From: Bryobacterales bacterium
GTDB lineage: Bacteria > Acidobacteriota > Terriglobia > Bryobacterales > UBA6623
Reading direction: 5' to 3'
Assembly: GCA_028819255.1 (NCBI GenBank)
Contig: JAPPMB010000160.1
Coordinates: forward strand, 1 to 38,038
DNA length: 38,038 nt
Shown in pieces: positions 24,361 through 33,067 of the stretch. Position numbers and translations under genes: made by a program. Numbering within the stretch: position 1 is the first letter of the stretch; each line of letters starts with the position of its first letter. The notes beneath the pieces are model-generated. The model did no database searches. It saw nothing but the letters and a program-made list of their open reading frames with translations, and was not told the origin of the DNA.

Positions 24361-26760
24361 TCAAGCCGTCTGGGCGCCGGCCACTGACTCCGCGGTCAGC
24401 TCGAGCACCTGGCCCGCAGGCAGCTCCGCTGCGATCTCCCTGCCGTCGTACCTGACCGTGAGCGGCTTGCCGGTCCGGGACTTGATGCTGGCCTTGACCA
24501 GCTGCATGTCGCGCCATTCGATGTCCACCTCGAATCCGCCCCTGGCCCGCAGGCCGGTGACTCGGCCGCCCGGCAGAGCGCGCGGCAGCGCCGGCAGCAA
24601 ATGCAGGAAACCGGCATGCCCCCTCTGCACCGAACTGTCTCCCAGCGGCGTGCCGTGCGGATCGTGGCTTTGGAGAAGCATCTCGACGATTCCGGCGGTG
24701 GCGCCAAAGTTGCCGTCGATCTGGAACGGGGGGTGTGCATCGAAGAGGTTGGGGTAGAGGCCGCCCCTGCGCCCGTCGAGTGCTCGCGTATTTGTTTCCG
24801 GGACTGGGGCGAGCAAGCCCTCAAGAATCCTGAACGCGCGGTCGCCGTCCAAGAACCGGGCCCAGAAGTTGACCTTCCAGCCCATGGACCAGCCCGTCGC
24901 GCCGTCTCCGCGGAACTCGAGCGACTTCCGGGCGGCCGCGAACTGGTCGGGAGTGCCGTAGGGCGTGATCTCGACGCCGGGATGGAGTCCGAACAGGTGC
25001 GACACATGGCGATGCTTGTTCTCCGGATCGTCGATGTCCTCCATCCACTCCTGAAGCTGGCCGAGGCGGCCGATGCGGTTGGGGGCGATCCTCGACCGCA
25101 CTCTTCCGAGCTCCTCCCGGAACGGTTCGTCCACCTCGAGCGTCTCGGCCGCTGCGATGGTGTTCCCCATCAGATTGCGGATGATCTGGTGGTCCATCGT
25201 CGGGCCCATTACGAGTCCGCCTGTCTCGGGCGAATTGCTGGGTCCTGAAATCAGCCATTCGCCGTCAGGCGACTCGACAAGCACATCCAAGAAGAATTCG
25301 CACGCCCCCCGCATGAGCGGATAGGCGATCTCCCTCAAGAACTCCTCGTCAGCGCCGAAGAGGTAGCGCTGCCACAGGTTCTGGCAGAGCCACGCTCCGC
25401 CCGTCGGCCAGATGCCGTGGTTCGAGTGGTTGATCGGAGCCGTGCCCCTCCAAAGGTCGAAGTTGTGATGGAGGACCCAGCCTCGGGCGCCGTAGTGCTC
25501 GCGAGCGGTCTCGGCGCCTGAGGCGGCGGTTTCCCGCAACGCCGCGAACAGGGCCTCCTGTGTTTCCGCCATCGCCGTCGGCTCCGCCGGCCAGTAGTTC
25601 ATTTCCGTGTTGATGTTCACCGTGTACTTGCTATCCCACGGCGGCTTGTCCAGGTCGTTCCAGATGCCCTGCAGGTTGGCCGGCTGGCACGCTCCGCGGC
25701 TCGAGGAAGCCAGCAGGTATCGGCCGTACTGGAACAGGAGCGTAACGAGCTGCGGGTCCGCACGGGACGCGAACCTCTCGATGCGCTTGTCCGTCGGCTC
25801 GGCGGCCGCCTCGCTCGATCCGAGATCCAGCCGGACACGGTCGAAGATCTCGCGGTGGCTGGCGGCATGCTCCGCACGAAGGGCGTCGTGCGGGATCCCG
25901 CTGGCTGCCCGCAGAGCGGATGTCGTGCGCTCGGCCGGATCCCCGGAGACATCGCGGAAATCGACGAAGTTGGTGGCGCCGGCCAGCAGCAGTGTCGCTT
26001 CGCTCGCATCCTGCACGCTCAGGCGTTCCCCCGTAATCGAGACCCTCCCGTCCGATGTCGCCAGGAGCCTGGCCTCGAACCTGATCGCACCGTCTTCGAC
26101 ATGCCCCGCAAGCCTGAGGGCGCCGGATTCCTCGCCGACGGAGTCGACCGGGTGGGATGTCCGGAATTCCGCCGCGAACGACAGACGGCGGTTGCCGCTT
26201 GCGGTGAGATGCAGGACCAGGACCTGCCGGGGGAAGCTGCACAGAACCTCCCCGGTGTGGCGAACTCCGCCGGAAGTGAACTCCACACGCGCCACGGCAT
26301 TTTCGATGTCGAGGGACCGCCGGTACTGGCTGATGTCGGACTCGTCCACGCCGCTCCGCTCGATGAGCAGGTCGACAAAGGACTGGTAGGCCTTCTGCCG
26401 GAACGGAACGCTCATGAACCGCTCCATGGCGAGGTCCTCGGCCTGCTTCTGTCTCCCCTCGAACAGGAGCGACCGGATCCGGCCAAGCCATCTTCTGGAG
26501 CCCGGGTTCGCATAGCTGCGGGGCCCGCCCTGCCAAACCGTGTCCTCGTTGACCTGGATTCGCTCGGACGCCGTGCCGCCGAAGACCATTGCGCCAAGGC
26601 GCCCGTTCCCGACCGGCAGCGCCTCCACCCATTTCTCCGCCGGACGCGAGTACCAGAGCTGGAGCGCCTGCCGTGCGGCCGGATCGAGGCCGCAGGCCGA
26701 GGCGCCGACGCAGCCTGCAACGGACGCAAGGAAACCGCGACGGTCGATCGGGCCGGGCAT
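24361..26760 (-). CDS. GH95 alpha-L-fucosidase, exported
   Basis: A 799-residue inverting glycoside hydrolase of family 95, which removes alpha-1,2-linked L-fucose (some members act on L-galactose). The leader IDRRGFLASVAGCVGASACG has a Tat-like RR and could alternatively be a lipoprotein signal. Family blocks in order: LPVGNGRLGAMVFGG and NEDTVWQGGP near the N-terminus; CQPANLQGIWNDLDKPPW; TVNINTEMNYWPAEP; WPTGGAWLCQNLW; SGPSNSPETGG; GQLQEWMEDIDDPE with HRHVSHLFGLHPG; and LFDAHPPFQIDGNFGATAG. By comparison with the Bifidobacterium enzyme (from memory), Asn382, Asn384, Glu512 and Asp682 are likely catalytic. The ATG at 26760 starts the Tat motif. Its neighbours are modABC downstream and a divergent hydrolase upstream, which is not a typical fucose locus. 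Confidence 0.93.
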   Translation of the reverse strand: MPGPIDRRGFLASVAGCVGASACGLDPAARQALQLWYSRPAEKWVEALPVGNGRLGAMVFGGTASERIQVNEDTVWQGGPRSYANPGSRRWLGRIRSLLFEGRQKQAEDLAMERFMSVPFRQKAYQSFVDLLIERSGVDESDISQYRRSLDIENAVARVEFTSGGVRHTGEVLCSFPRQVLVLHLTASGNRRLSFAAEFRTSHPVDSVGEESGALRLAGHVEDGAIRFEARLLATSDGRVSITGERLSVQDASEATLLLAGATNFVDFRDVSGDPAERTTSALRAASGIPHDALRAEHAASHREIFDRVRLDLGSSEAAAEPTDKRIERFASRADPQLVTLLFQYGRYLLASSSRGACQPANLQGIWNDLDKPPWDSKYTVNINTEMNYWPAEPTAMAETQEALFAALRETAASGAETAREHYGARGWVLHHNFDLWRGTAPINHSNHGIWPTGGAWLCQNLWQRYLFGADEEFLREIAYPLMRGACEFFLDVLVESPDGEWLISGPSNSPETGGLVMGPTMDHQIIRNLMGNTIAAAETLEVDEPFREELGRVRSRIAPNRIGRLGQLQEWMEDIDDPENKHRHVSHLFGLHPGVEITPYGTPDQFAAARKSLEFRGDGATGWSMGWKVNFWARFLDGDRAFRILEGLLAPVPETNTRALDGRRGGLYPNLFDAHPPFQIDGNFGATAGIVEMLLQSHDPHGTPLGDSSVQRGHAGFLHLLPALPRALPGGRVTGLRARGGFEVDIEWRDMQLVKASIKSRTGKPLTVRYDGREIAAELPAGQVLELTAESVAGAQTA

Positions 26761-26767
26761 TGCGAAT

Positions 26768-26837
26768 AGTGTAGTGCCGAACGGCCTCGGACGGCGGCCG
26801 CGCAAGGCCCGCGTGCCGCCGTCGGGCTGTCTATACT
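26768..26837. promoter_or_regulatory. Possible divergent promoter elements
   Basis: The 122 bases between the fucosidase and the divergent metallo-hydrolase contain TACACT on the minus strand (26773-26768), about seven bases before the fucosidase ATG, and TATACT on the plus strand (26832-26837), about 45 bases before the other gene. Both match the -10 consensus reasonably, but neither has a clear -35. The minus element would give an almost leaderless message. Confidence 0.3.
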
Positions 26838-26882
26838 CAAGGGCTCGACGGAGCCGCCGCCCGCCGTCCGAGACGCACGCCC

Positions 26883-28496
26883 ATGCATCAGTGCGCCAAA
26901 CGATTCGTCCTTGCCGTGTTCCTGCTTCCGGCGCCGGCTGACCCGCAGGCCCCGCCGCCCGGCCATGTGGACCCCATTCCGGTGCTGGACGCGGCGGCAG
27001 AGGCGATGGGCGTCGATCAGCTGCACTGCGTGAGCTTCTCGGGGGAAGGATACGCCGGGATGGTCGGCCAGAACATCACCCAGAACACGGACTGGCCGCG
27101 CGGCGAGGCCCTGAGAGCGTATTCCCGCACGATCGACTTCAGAAACGGCGTGTCCGTCGAACGTTTCTCCCGCAAACCCGGAATGAATCCGGCTTCGTGG
27201 AAGTACGGACCGGGATGGCTGGGCGGCACGCCTCTGCAGCGGCACGAACGGCAGACGTTCGCAGTCAGCGGCCGGCATGCCTGGCACGCCGACGGACCGG
27301 GCCGGCCGGTGCCGGCGCCCCGCAGCGCCGAGTTGTGGCAGCTCGACATGTGGATGACCCCGCACGGGTTTGTCCGGGCCGCCCGCATGCCCGGCGCGAA
27401 TCCCACGGCGATCTGGCGCTGGGAGCTTGGCGAGAGCGGCCGGGACGGCGCAACGACCGGAGGCATCCCCAAGGTCTTCGTGGTTTCGGCCACGGTGCTG
27501 GGCAAGTATCGGGTCAACGCCACGGTCAGGGAGGGACACATCGTTCAGCGCACTCAGACACGTGTGCCTCACCCCGTTCTGGGCGACATGAACTACGAGC
27601 ACGAGTTCAGCGAGTGGACCGACCTCGGCGACGGAATCCTCTTTCCCGCCGGATGGCACCGTCACGACGGCTGGGACGACGAGCGCCAGGTGCCTCTTCT
27701 GACCGGCGGCCACAACAGCTTCGGCGGGAGCTTTCCCGACATGACGGCAAACGACTGCGAGCAGGTGAGTGTGCCCGCCGAGGTTCTCTCGGCGGCGCCG
27801 CGGCCACCGTCGTCCGTGGTCCCGACGGTGCTCGCAGAAGGCGTCTGGCTTCTCGGAGGCGGCACGCACAACAGCGTTGCCGTCGAGTTCTCCGACTTCG
27901 TGGCAGTAGTCGAGGCTCCCCTGGACGAGCGGCGGTCGCTGGCCGTGATCGACAAGGTCGTCGAACTCGTACCGGACAAGCCGATCCGGTTCCTGGTCAA
28001 CACGCACGACCACTACGACCATCTCGGCGGGATCCGCACTTACCTTCACGTGGGAGCGACGATCGTCACACACCAGCGCAACAGGATGTTCTACGAGAGC
28101 GAGCTGCTGAATTACGTCCCCCGCATGCTCGAGCCGGACATGGTCTCGCTCTATCCGCCCACCGAGATTTCGGAGGGCTACACGATGGAGGACGTGGACG
28201 AGAAGTACATCCTGGGCGACGGCGAGCGCTTCCTGGAGATCTTCTATGTGCAGGGCCTCGGCGTGCACGTGGAGGGAATGCTCATGGCGTACCTGCCTCG
28301 CGAGCGGATCCTGATCCAGGCGGACCTCTACGATCCCGGGCTTCTTCCCGAGGACCACCCCCGTCCAACGCAGGAGGAAAGGGTGCTGCTCCGGAATGCC
28401 CGGCAAAACGGCCTGCATCCGGAGACCGTTGCGCCGATCCACGGGGACCCGACCGCATGGGGCGACTTCCTTCGGGAGACGCGGCAGGAGGAGTGA
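26883..28496 (+). CDS. Secreted metallo-beta-lactamase-fold hydrolase
   Basis: A 537-residue protein with a short leader (FVLAVFLLPAPADPQAPP), probably exported. The first 300 or so residues have no recognised domain but look like a beta-rich secreted region (FSGEGYAGMVGQNITQNTDW, VSVERFSRKPGMNPASW, WTDLGDGILFPAGWHRHDGW). The C-terminal 230 residues are a metallo-beta-lactamase fold: GVWLLGGGTHNSVAVEF, the zinc motif HDHYDH at residues 375-380 (LVNTHDHYDHLGG), YVQGLGVHVEGMLMAYLP, ILIQADLYDPG, and a terminal IHGDP that may give a further metal ligand. The substrate cannot be told. It is transcribed divergently from the fucosidase and ends nine bases before the convergent DUF1501 gene. Confidence 0.85.
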   Translation: MHQCAKRFVLAVFLLPAPADPQAPPPGHVDPIPVLDAAAEAMGVDQLHCVSFSGEGYAGMVGQNITQNTDWPRGEALRAYSRTIDFRNGVSVERFSRKPGMNPASWKYGPGWLGGTPLQRHERQTFAVSGRHAWHADGPGRPVPAPRSAELWQLDMWMTPHGFVRAARMPGANPTAIWRWELGESGRDGATTGGIPKVFVVSATVLGKYRVNATVREGHIVQRTQTRVPHPVLGDMNYEHEFSEWTDLGDGILFPAGWHRHDGWDDERQVPLLTGGHNSFGGSFPDMTANDCEQVSVPAEVLSAAPRPPSSVVPTVLAEGVWLLGGGTHNSVAVEFSDFVAVVEAPLDERRSLAVIDKVVELVPDKPIRFLVNTHDHYDHLGGIRTYLHVGATIVTHQRNRMFYESELLNYVPRMLEPDMVSLYPPTEISEGYTMEDVDEKYILGDGERFLEIFYVQGLGVHVEGMLMAYLPRERILIQADLYDPGLLPEDHPRPTQEERVLLRNARQNGLHPETVAPIHGDPTAWGDFLRETRQEE

Positions 28497-28505
28497 CGGC
28501 GGCGT

Positions 28506-29966
28506 TCAGGCGATGAGCTCCGGTATCACCTGGCCTCCGACCTGCGAGAGCTGCTTGAAGCGGCCGCCGTGAAAGTACGTGAGGCGGTTGTCGTCCAGAC
28601 CCATGAGACGCAGCCAAGTCACATGCAGGTCCTTAAGGGGGTGGACGACCTCCACGGCCCGGTTTCCGACTTCGTCGGTGGCGCCGACGACCGTGCCGGC
28701 GGGAGTGCCTCCGCCCGCCATGACCACGACCATTGCGTCGGCGTTGTGACCCCTGCCGTTGGCGTCCACTCCGCCGCGACGGTTGTTGTCGGGAGTCCTT
28801 CCGAATTCCCCGGAGCAGACCACGAGCGTCTCGTCCAGCATGCCGCGCTGGCGGAGGTCGCGGACAAGAGCCGCCAAGGGCTTGTCGATGCTCTGAATGC
28901 GCGACGAGTGGTTCCGCTCCAGAAAGTCGTGGCTGTCCCATCCTCCGGAGAAGATCTGAACGAAGCGCACGCCCTGTTCGACGAGCCTGCGGGCCAGCAG
29001 GCACTGCCTGCCGAACGCCCTCGTCGGCTCGCTGTCGAGGCCGTAGGCCTCCTTGGTGGCGTCAGACTCGCGGGTGAGGTCGACAATGTCGGGCACCTCC
29101 GCCTGCATCCGGAAGGCCAGCTCGTAGCTCTCCATGCGGGCCGCCAGCTCGTCGTGGGACGGATGGCGCTCCGCGTGGGCGCGATTCATCTTCGCGAGCA
29201 CGTCGAGGCTTCGCCGCTGCTGCTGTCGGGTCTTCCACGCGGGCGGCTGCAGATCCAGCAGCGGTGATCCGGCGGGCCGCAGCAGCGTGCCTTGGTAGTG
29301 GGCGGGCAGAAAGCCGTTGGACCAGTTCCCCGCCCCGCCCTGCGGGAACGCAAGCTCGGTCATCACGACGTACCCCGGGAGGTTCTGGTTCAGGCTGCCG
29401 AGACCGTACGCGACCCAGGCCCCGACGCCGGGATCCGCGCCCAGCGTGCTTCCGGTGTTGAGGTGGTAGAGGGCATCCGGGTGGTTGACCGACTGCGCCT
29501 GGCACCCCCGGTAGATGCACAGCTCGTCGGCCACGTCCCGCTCGCCGAGATGCACGAAGCGGTCGCACATCTCGATGCCGGAATTCCCGGTCTTGCGGAA
29601 CGTGAACGGGCTTCCGACGTAGAACGTCTTGGCCGTCAGCTCGACCAGGACCTGGTTCGGGTCGCGGGCGGACTCCGTCAGGTGTAGCTCGGTCAGCTTT
29701 GGCTTCGGGTCGAACGTGTCCATGTGCCCGGGCCCGCCCTCCAGCACGATGAAGATGCAGGCCTTGGCCTTGGCCGGCAGCATCGATTCCTTCGGGGCGA
29801 GCGGACCGGCGGCGGGGGCCTCGCCCGCCAGCAGGCCCGTGAACGCCAGCGTCCCGGCGGATGCCCCGAGCCCGAAGAGCAGCTCGCGCCGGCCCAGGCG
29901 AACCGCCTCTTGCCGTCCGGATACTCCCGCAGATCGGGAATCGCGTTTCACGAAGTCAGTAGACAT
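28506..29966 (-). CDS. DUF1501 domain protein, Tat-exported, second copy
   Basis: A 486-residue protein. GRRELLFGLGASAGTLAFTG is a twin-arginine leader. DUF1501 blocks: CIFIVLEGGPGHMDTFDPKP, SVNHPDALYHLNTGS, QGVRFVQIFSGGWDSHDFLE, TLVVCSGEFGRTPDNN, GRGHNADAMVVVMAGGG, and a C-terminal HPLKDLHVTWLRLMGLDDNRL, which is the classic planctomycete-type form. It is a closer match to the consensus than the copy at 6287-7672. The ATG at 29966 overlaps the upstream PSCyt1/DUF1549 stop by 11 bases, so the pair is co-translated. The likely role is periplasmic, in concert with that partner; the substrate is unknown. Confidence 0.92.
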   Translation of the reverse strand: MSTDFVKRDSRSAGVSGRQEAVRLGRRELLFGLGASAGTLAFTGLLAGEAPAAGPLAPKESMLPAKAKACIFIVLEGGPGHMDTFDPKPKLTELHLTESARDPNQVLVELTAKTFYVGSPFTFRKTGNSGIEMCDRFVHLGERDVADELCIYRGCQAQSVNHPDALYHLNTGSTLGADPGVGAWVAYGLGSLNQNLPGYVVMTELAFPQGGAGNWSNGFLPAHYQGTLLRPAGSPLLDLQPPAWKTRQQQRRSLDVLAKMNRAHAERHPSHDELAARMESYELAFRMQAEVPDIVDLTRESDATKEAYGLDSEPTRAFGRQCLLARRLVEQGVRFVQIFSGGWDSHDFLERNHSSRIQSIDKPLAALVRDLRQRGMLDETLVVCSGEFGRTPDNNRRGGVDANGRGHNADAMVVVMAGGGTPAGTVVGATDEVGNRAVEVVHPLKDLHVTWLRLMGLDDNRLTYFHGGRFKQLSQVGGQVIPELIA

Positions 29967-32742
29967 AGGCAACCTCGTTGGAGTTGATCAGCAGGAGGCA
30001 GAAGTCGGCAAGTGCCCTGGTCTTCGGCCCGACATCCCATGGCTCCGTGTCCCGAGTGTACTCCTCGTAGGCCGGAAGCCACTCCTCGTACTCGAACGGG
30101 GCGCCCGTGAACTCCTCCACCAGGGATCGGGTGATTCGCGTCGGAAACGCATCCGGAACGGGCGTGTGCGACTTGTGGTGTGACTCCATTTCCGCCAGGT
30201 ACGAGGCCAGTTCGCGGGCCAGGGCCTCTTCGGCGGGCCGATTGAAGGCAAGCTGGAAGGCCCTCTCAATTCGCAAAGCGGAATCGCGCGCTTCCCGCTC
30301 GATTCGCAGCGCAAACGCGATGGAGCGGTTGGTCAGGTAGTCCGAGTTCATCATCGTCAGCGCCTGCGGACTCACCGACGAGGAATCGCGGCGCTCGCAG
30401 GAGTCGTTGGGGCTGGGCTGATTGAACACCTCCATGAGAGGATCGGCCTGGCCCCTGACGCGGTAGGCGTATATCGACCGGCGGTTCCTTTCGGCCGGCG
30501 TGCGGGACGGCTGGTAGGCGGGCGCAATGGAGAACTGAATCATGCGGGGCTGCAGGGCGACATCCAGGTTGATCTCCGGCATGGCCGGCACCCCGCCCAT
30601 CTCCACATTCAGCTCCCCGGACAGAAACAGCATGGTGTCGCGCAGTTCCTCGGCCGCCAGCCGGCGCGGCTCGAAGTACGCAAGCAGCCGGTTCTCCGGG
30701 TCCCGGTCACGTACCTGTCTCATGTCGGCTCGCTCGCCGCTCTGCCTGTAGAGCTCGGAGGTCATGATCAGCCGGTGCAGGCGCTTGATCGACCAGCCGT
30801 TCCGAACGAAGTCGGTCGCGAGCCAGTCCAGCAGGTCCGGATGGGTCGGCTTGCCCCCCAGGCCGCCCAGATTGTTGGGCGTAGCGACGAGGCCGCGGCC
30901 GAAATGATGCGCCCAGATCCTGTTGACGATCGACCTCGCCGCCAAGGGGTTGCGCGGATCGACGATCCAGCGCGCCAGCGCCAGACGACGGCCGGACAGA
31001 CCCTCCGGCAGCGCATACGGCCCGTTGCCGCTCCCGTACGCGGTTGGCAGCTGGGTGGCGCTCAGGACTCCGGGACTCACCGCCTCGCCGGGCGCGTGCA
31101 CCGATCCGCCGTCCAGGATCCTCGAGTCCGGGCGCCAGTCCGGGTCGAGCCTGGACGGGACCCTCAGCTTTCGTCCGTTGCCGGGGACGTAGTCCGGCCC
31201 GTTGAAGACCGACTGCGCCATGGGCTCGTAGCGCTCCAGCCGTCTTGTCCAGATCCACTCGTCCTGGCGACGGACCTTGAGCCGACCCTCGTCCTGGGGC
31301 GTCAGCCCGTGGAAGCGCGGCGGCTTTTCCTCGTCGGGAAGCTTGGTCCGCTTTGCGCTCGGCACGTACTCGAGGCCGCGCTCCTCGAACCATTCGCGAG
31401 CCGCGCTCTCGATCTTCTCCTCGAGGATCTTCTTGTGCCGGGTCGCGAAGTCTCGGAGCCGGGCCACGTGCTCCCGTCCCTGCTCGAACCCCGACAGATT
31501 CTCCCAGGGCAGGAACCCTGCCTCCCGCTCTGCCATCTGGGTCGTCGCAAATGCCGAGTAAATGCGGTAGTAGTCGCGCGTCGGCACCGGATCGACCTTG
31601 TGGTCGTGGCACTTGGCGCAGCGGAGCGGCATCGAGAGGAACGCCTGGCCGACGCTGTTCACCACATCGTCCAGATACGCCTGCCGGGCCATCTTCTTCG
31701 GGACCATCGCCGAGCCCCAGGGGCCCATGCGCAGGAAGCCGGTCGCCACGAGCATTTCGGGATCGTCCGGCCGCAGCTCGTCGCCGGCGAGCTGCTCGAG
31801 TACGAAGGAGTCGTATGGCTTGTCGGCGTTCAGCGAGCGGATGACGTAGTCGCGGTAGCGCCAGGCGTTGGACCGCTCGTAGTCATTGGAGTTTCCGGCA
31901 GTGTCGGCGTAGCGGACGACATCAAGCCAATGCCGCCCCCATTGCTCGCCGTAGCGGGGATTCGCGAGGAGCCGGTCGATCAGGCTCTCCCACGCGTCCG
32001 GCCCGGAATCGCCAAGGTACCGCCCGGCCTGTTCCGGGGACGGCGGCAAGCCGGTCAGGTCGAATGTGGCTCGCCGGAGGAGTGTTCGTCGGTCCGCCTG
32101 AGCGGCCAGGCTGATGCCGGCCTCGGCCAGCTTTCTTCTGTGAAAGGCATCGATCGGATTCCATCCGCCGAAATCGGGAACAGCCGGCCGCCGCAGCGGC
32201 TGGAAGGCCCAGATGTCGTCGGGCCGGTACAGGCGCCGAGTCCATTCCTCGCTCTGGCCGCCGCTCGTCCGAACCCGCACGCCTCGCCCGGAACCCGGCG
32301 CGGCCGGCTCCTCGTTTCGAATCGCCGCGATCTCGTCGTCCGTGGGCCACGGAGCTCCGGCGTCGATCCAGTCCCGCAGGGCGGCGATCGCCTCAGGCCC
32401 GAGCCGGTCATTTTCCTTGGGGGGCATGACGAGTTCGGAGGACTCGCCCGAGACCGCAAGCATGAGACGGCTCCCGGCGGCGTTTCCGGGCACGACCGCC
32501 GGAATCCCCGACTGGCCGCCGCGCAGCATGCCCGCCCGGCTGCCGAGGTCGAGCTCGCCGAGCAGCACCTGCGGATCCTGTCCGTGGCACGCAAGGCATT
32601 TCGCCTGCAGCACGGGCTTGACCTCAAGCGCAAACAGACGGTCCCCGAGGCTGGATGCCGGACCCGCGAGCAATGCACTCGCCCAGCCGGAGCCCAGCAG
32701 GCAGACAGTTACCAGAAACCGAACCGGGTGCATCCTCACCAT
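29956..32742 (-). CDS. PSCyt1/DUF1549/DUF1553 multidomain cytochrome protein
   Basis: A 928-residue secreted protein. A signal peptide (FLVTVCLLGSGWASALLAG) is followed by a planctomycete-type cytochrome C (PSCyt1) domain with CLACH at residues 49-53 and the MPPKENDRL block. DUF1549 follows (LLRRATFDLTGLPPSPEQA, NPRYGEQWGRHWLDVVRYAD), with a second heme motif CAKCH at residues 375-379 (MPLRCAKCHDHKVDPVP). The C-terminal DUF1553 has RSIVNRIWAHHFGRGLV, FLSGELNVEMGGVPAM and PQALTMMNSDYLTNRS. This is the full-length form, in contrast to the PSCyt1-less homologue at 7699-9654. It overlaps its DUF1501 partner by 11 bases. Start choice: ATG at 32742, with an alternative at 32733. A promoter candidate lies at 32803-32832. 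Confidence 0.93.
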   Translation of the reverse strand: MVRMHPVRFLVTVCLLGSGWASALLAGPASSLGDRLFALEVKPVLQAKCLACHGQDPQVLLGELDLGSRAGMLRGGQSGIPAVVPGNAAGSRLMLAVSGESSELVMPPKENDRLGPEAIAALRDWIDAGAPWPTDDEIAAIRNEEPAAPGSGRGVRVRTSGGQSEEWTRRLYRPDDIWAFQPLRRPAVPDFGGWNPIDAFHRRKLAEAGISLAAQADRRTLLRRATFDLTGLPPSPEQAGRYLGDSGPDAWESLIDRLLANPRYGEQWGRHWLDVVRYADTAGNSNDYERSNAWRYRDYVIRSLNADKPYDSFVLEQLAGDELRPDDPEMLVATGFLRMGPWGSAMVPKKMARQAYLDDVVNSVGQAFLSMPLRCAKCHDHKVDPVPTRDYYRIYSAFATTQMAEREAGFLPWENLSGFEQGREHVARLRDFATRHKKILEEKIESAAREWFEERGLEYVPSAKRTKLPDEEKPPRFHGLTPQDEGRLKVRRQDEWIWTRRLERYEPMAQSVFNGPDYVPGNGRKLRVPSRLDPDWRPDSRILDGGSVHAPGEAVSPGVLSATQLPTAYGSGNGPYALPEGLSGRRLALARWIVDPRNPLAARSIVNRIWAHHFGRGLVATPNNLGGLGGKPTHPDLLDWLATDFVRNGWSIKRLHRLIMTSELYRQSGERADMRQVRDRDPENRLLAYFEPRRLAAEELRDTMLFLSGELNVEMGGVPAMPEINLDVALQPRMIQFSIAPAYQPSRTPAERNRRSIYAYRVRGQADPLMEVFNQPSPNDSCERRDSSSVSPQALTMMNSDYLTNRSIAFALRIEREARDSALRIERAFQLAFNRPAEEALARELASYLAEMESHHKSHTPVPDAFPTRITRSLVEEFTGAPFEYEEWLPAYEEYTRDTEPWDVGPKTRALADFCLLLINSNEVAYVY

Positions 32743-33067
32743 CACCTGCCGGAAGGCCACATCCGAAAACCAAGTGCCTCCCGGCCCCTCTGCGACACTT
32801 GAATTGTACATTTTGGGATCTTGTGGTGTCGTCCCGCGCCGCCCGAATCTGGGAAGACTCGGATATCGGAATTGTCCCGGGAGAGGGCCACGGCGAGACG
32901 GTTCCCCGGCATCGAACCGACCGGGCACACACTCAAGCCATGCGGAAGCAGCGGTGCCGGCGCGCAGCCCCAGTCCGGAGATTCCCGCCGAGGGATCCGA
33001 GACCGGGAAGGCGCTATCCTACCCCCGCAGCAGCCACCCCGAGACTGCTCCGCGCAAGAACCGGCCG
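32743..33067. other. Divergent intergenic region
   Basis: This 325-base gap separates the leftward cytochrome gene from the rightward sulfatase. It holds the minus-strand promoter candidate near 32803-32832. For the sulfatase only a weak TATCCT near 33015 was seen. No small gene, RNA or repeat was recognised. Confidence 0.4.
32803..32832 (-). promoter_or_regulatory. Candidate promoter for the PSCyt1/DUF1501 pair
   Basis: On the minus strand ACGACA (32832-32827) is separated by 18 bases from TACAAT (32808-32803), about 60 bases ahead of the ATG at 32742. The -10 is good and the -35 matches 4 of 6 positions. The surrounding sequence is AT-richer than the neighbourhood. Confidence 0.4.

Noticed and set aside
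26412..28442. Minus-strand open frame of 676 codons across the metallo-hydrolase
   Set aside because: It is a shadow of the plus-strand hydrolase and the fucosidase 5' end; the composition is atypical of protein.
30775..32802. Plus-strand open frame of 675 codons
   Set aside because: It is antisense to the PSCyt1/DUF1549/DUF1553 gene, with no recognisable motif.
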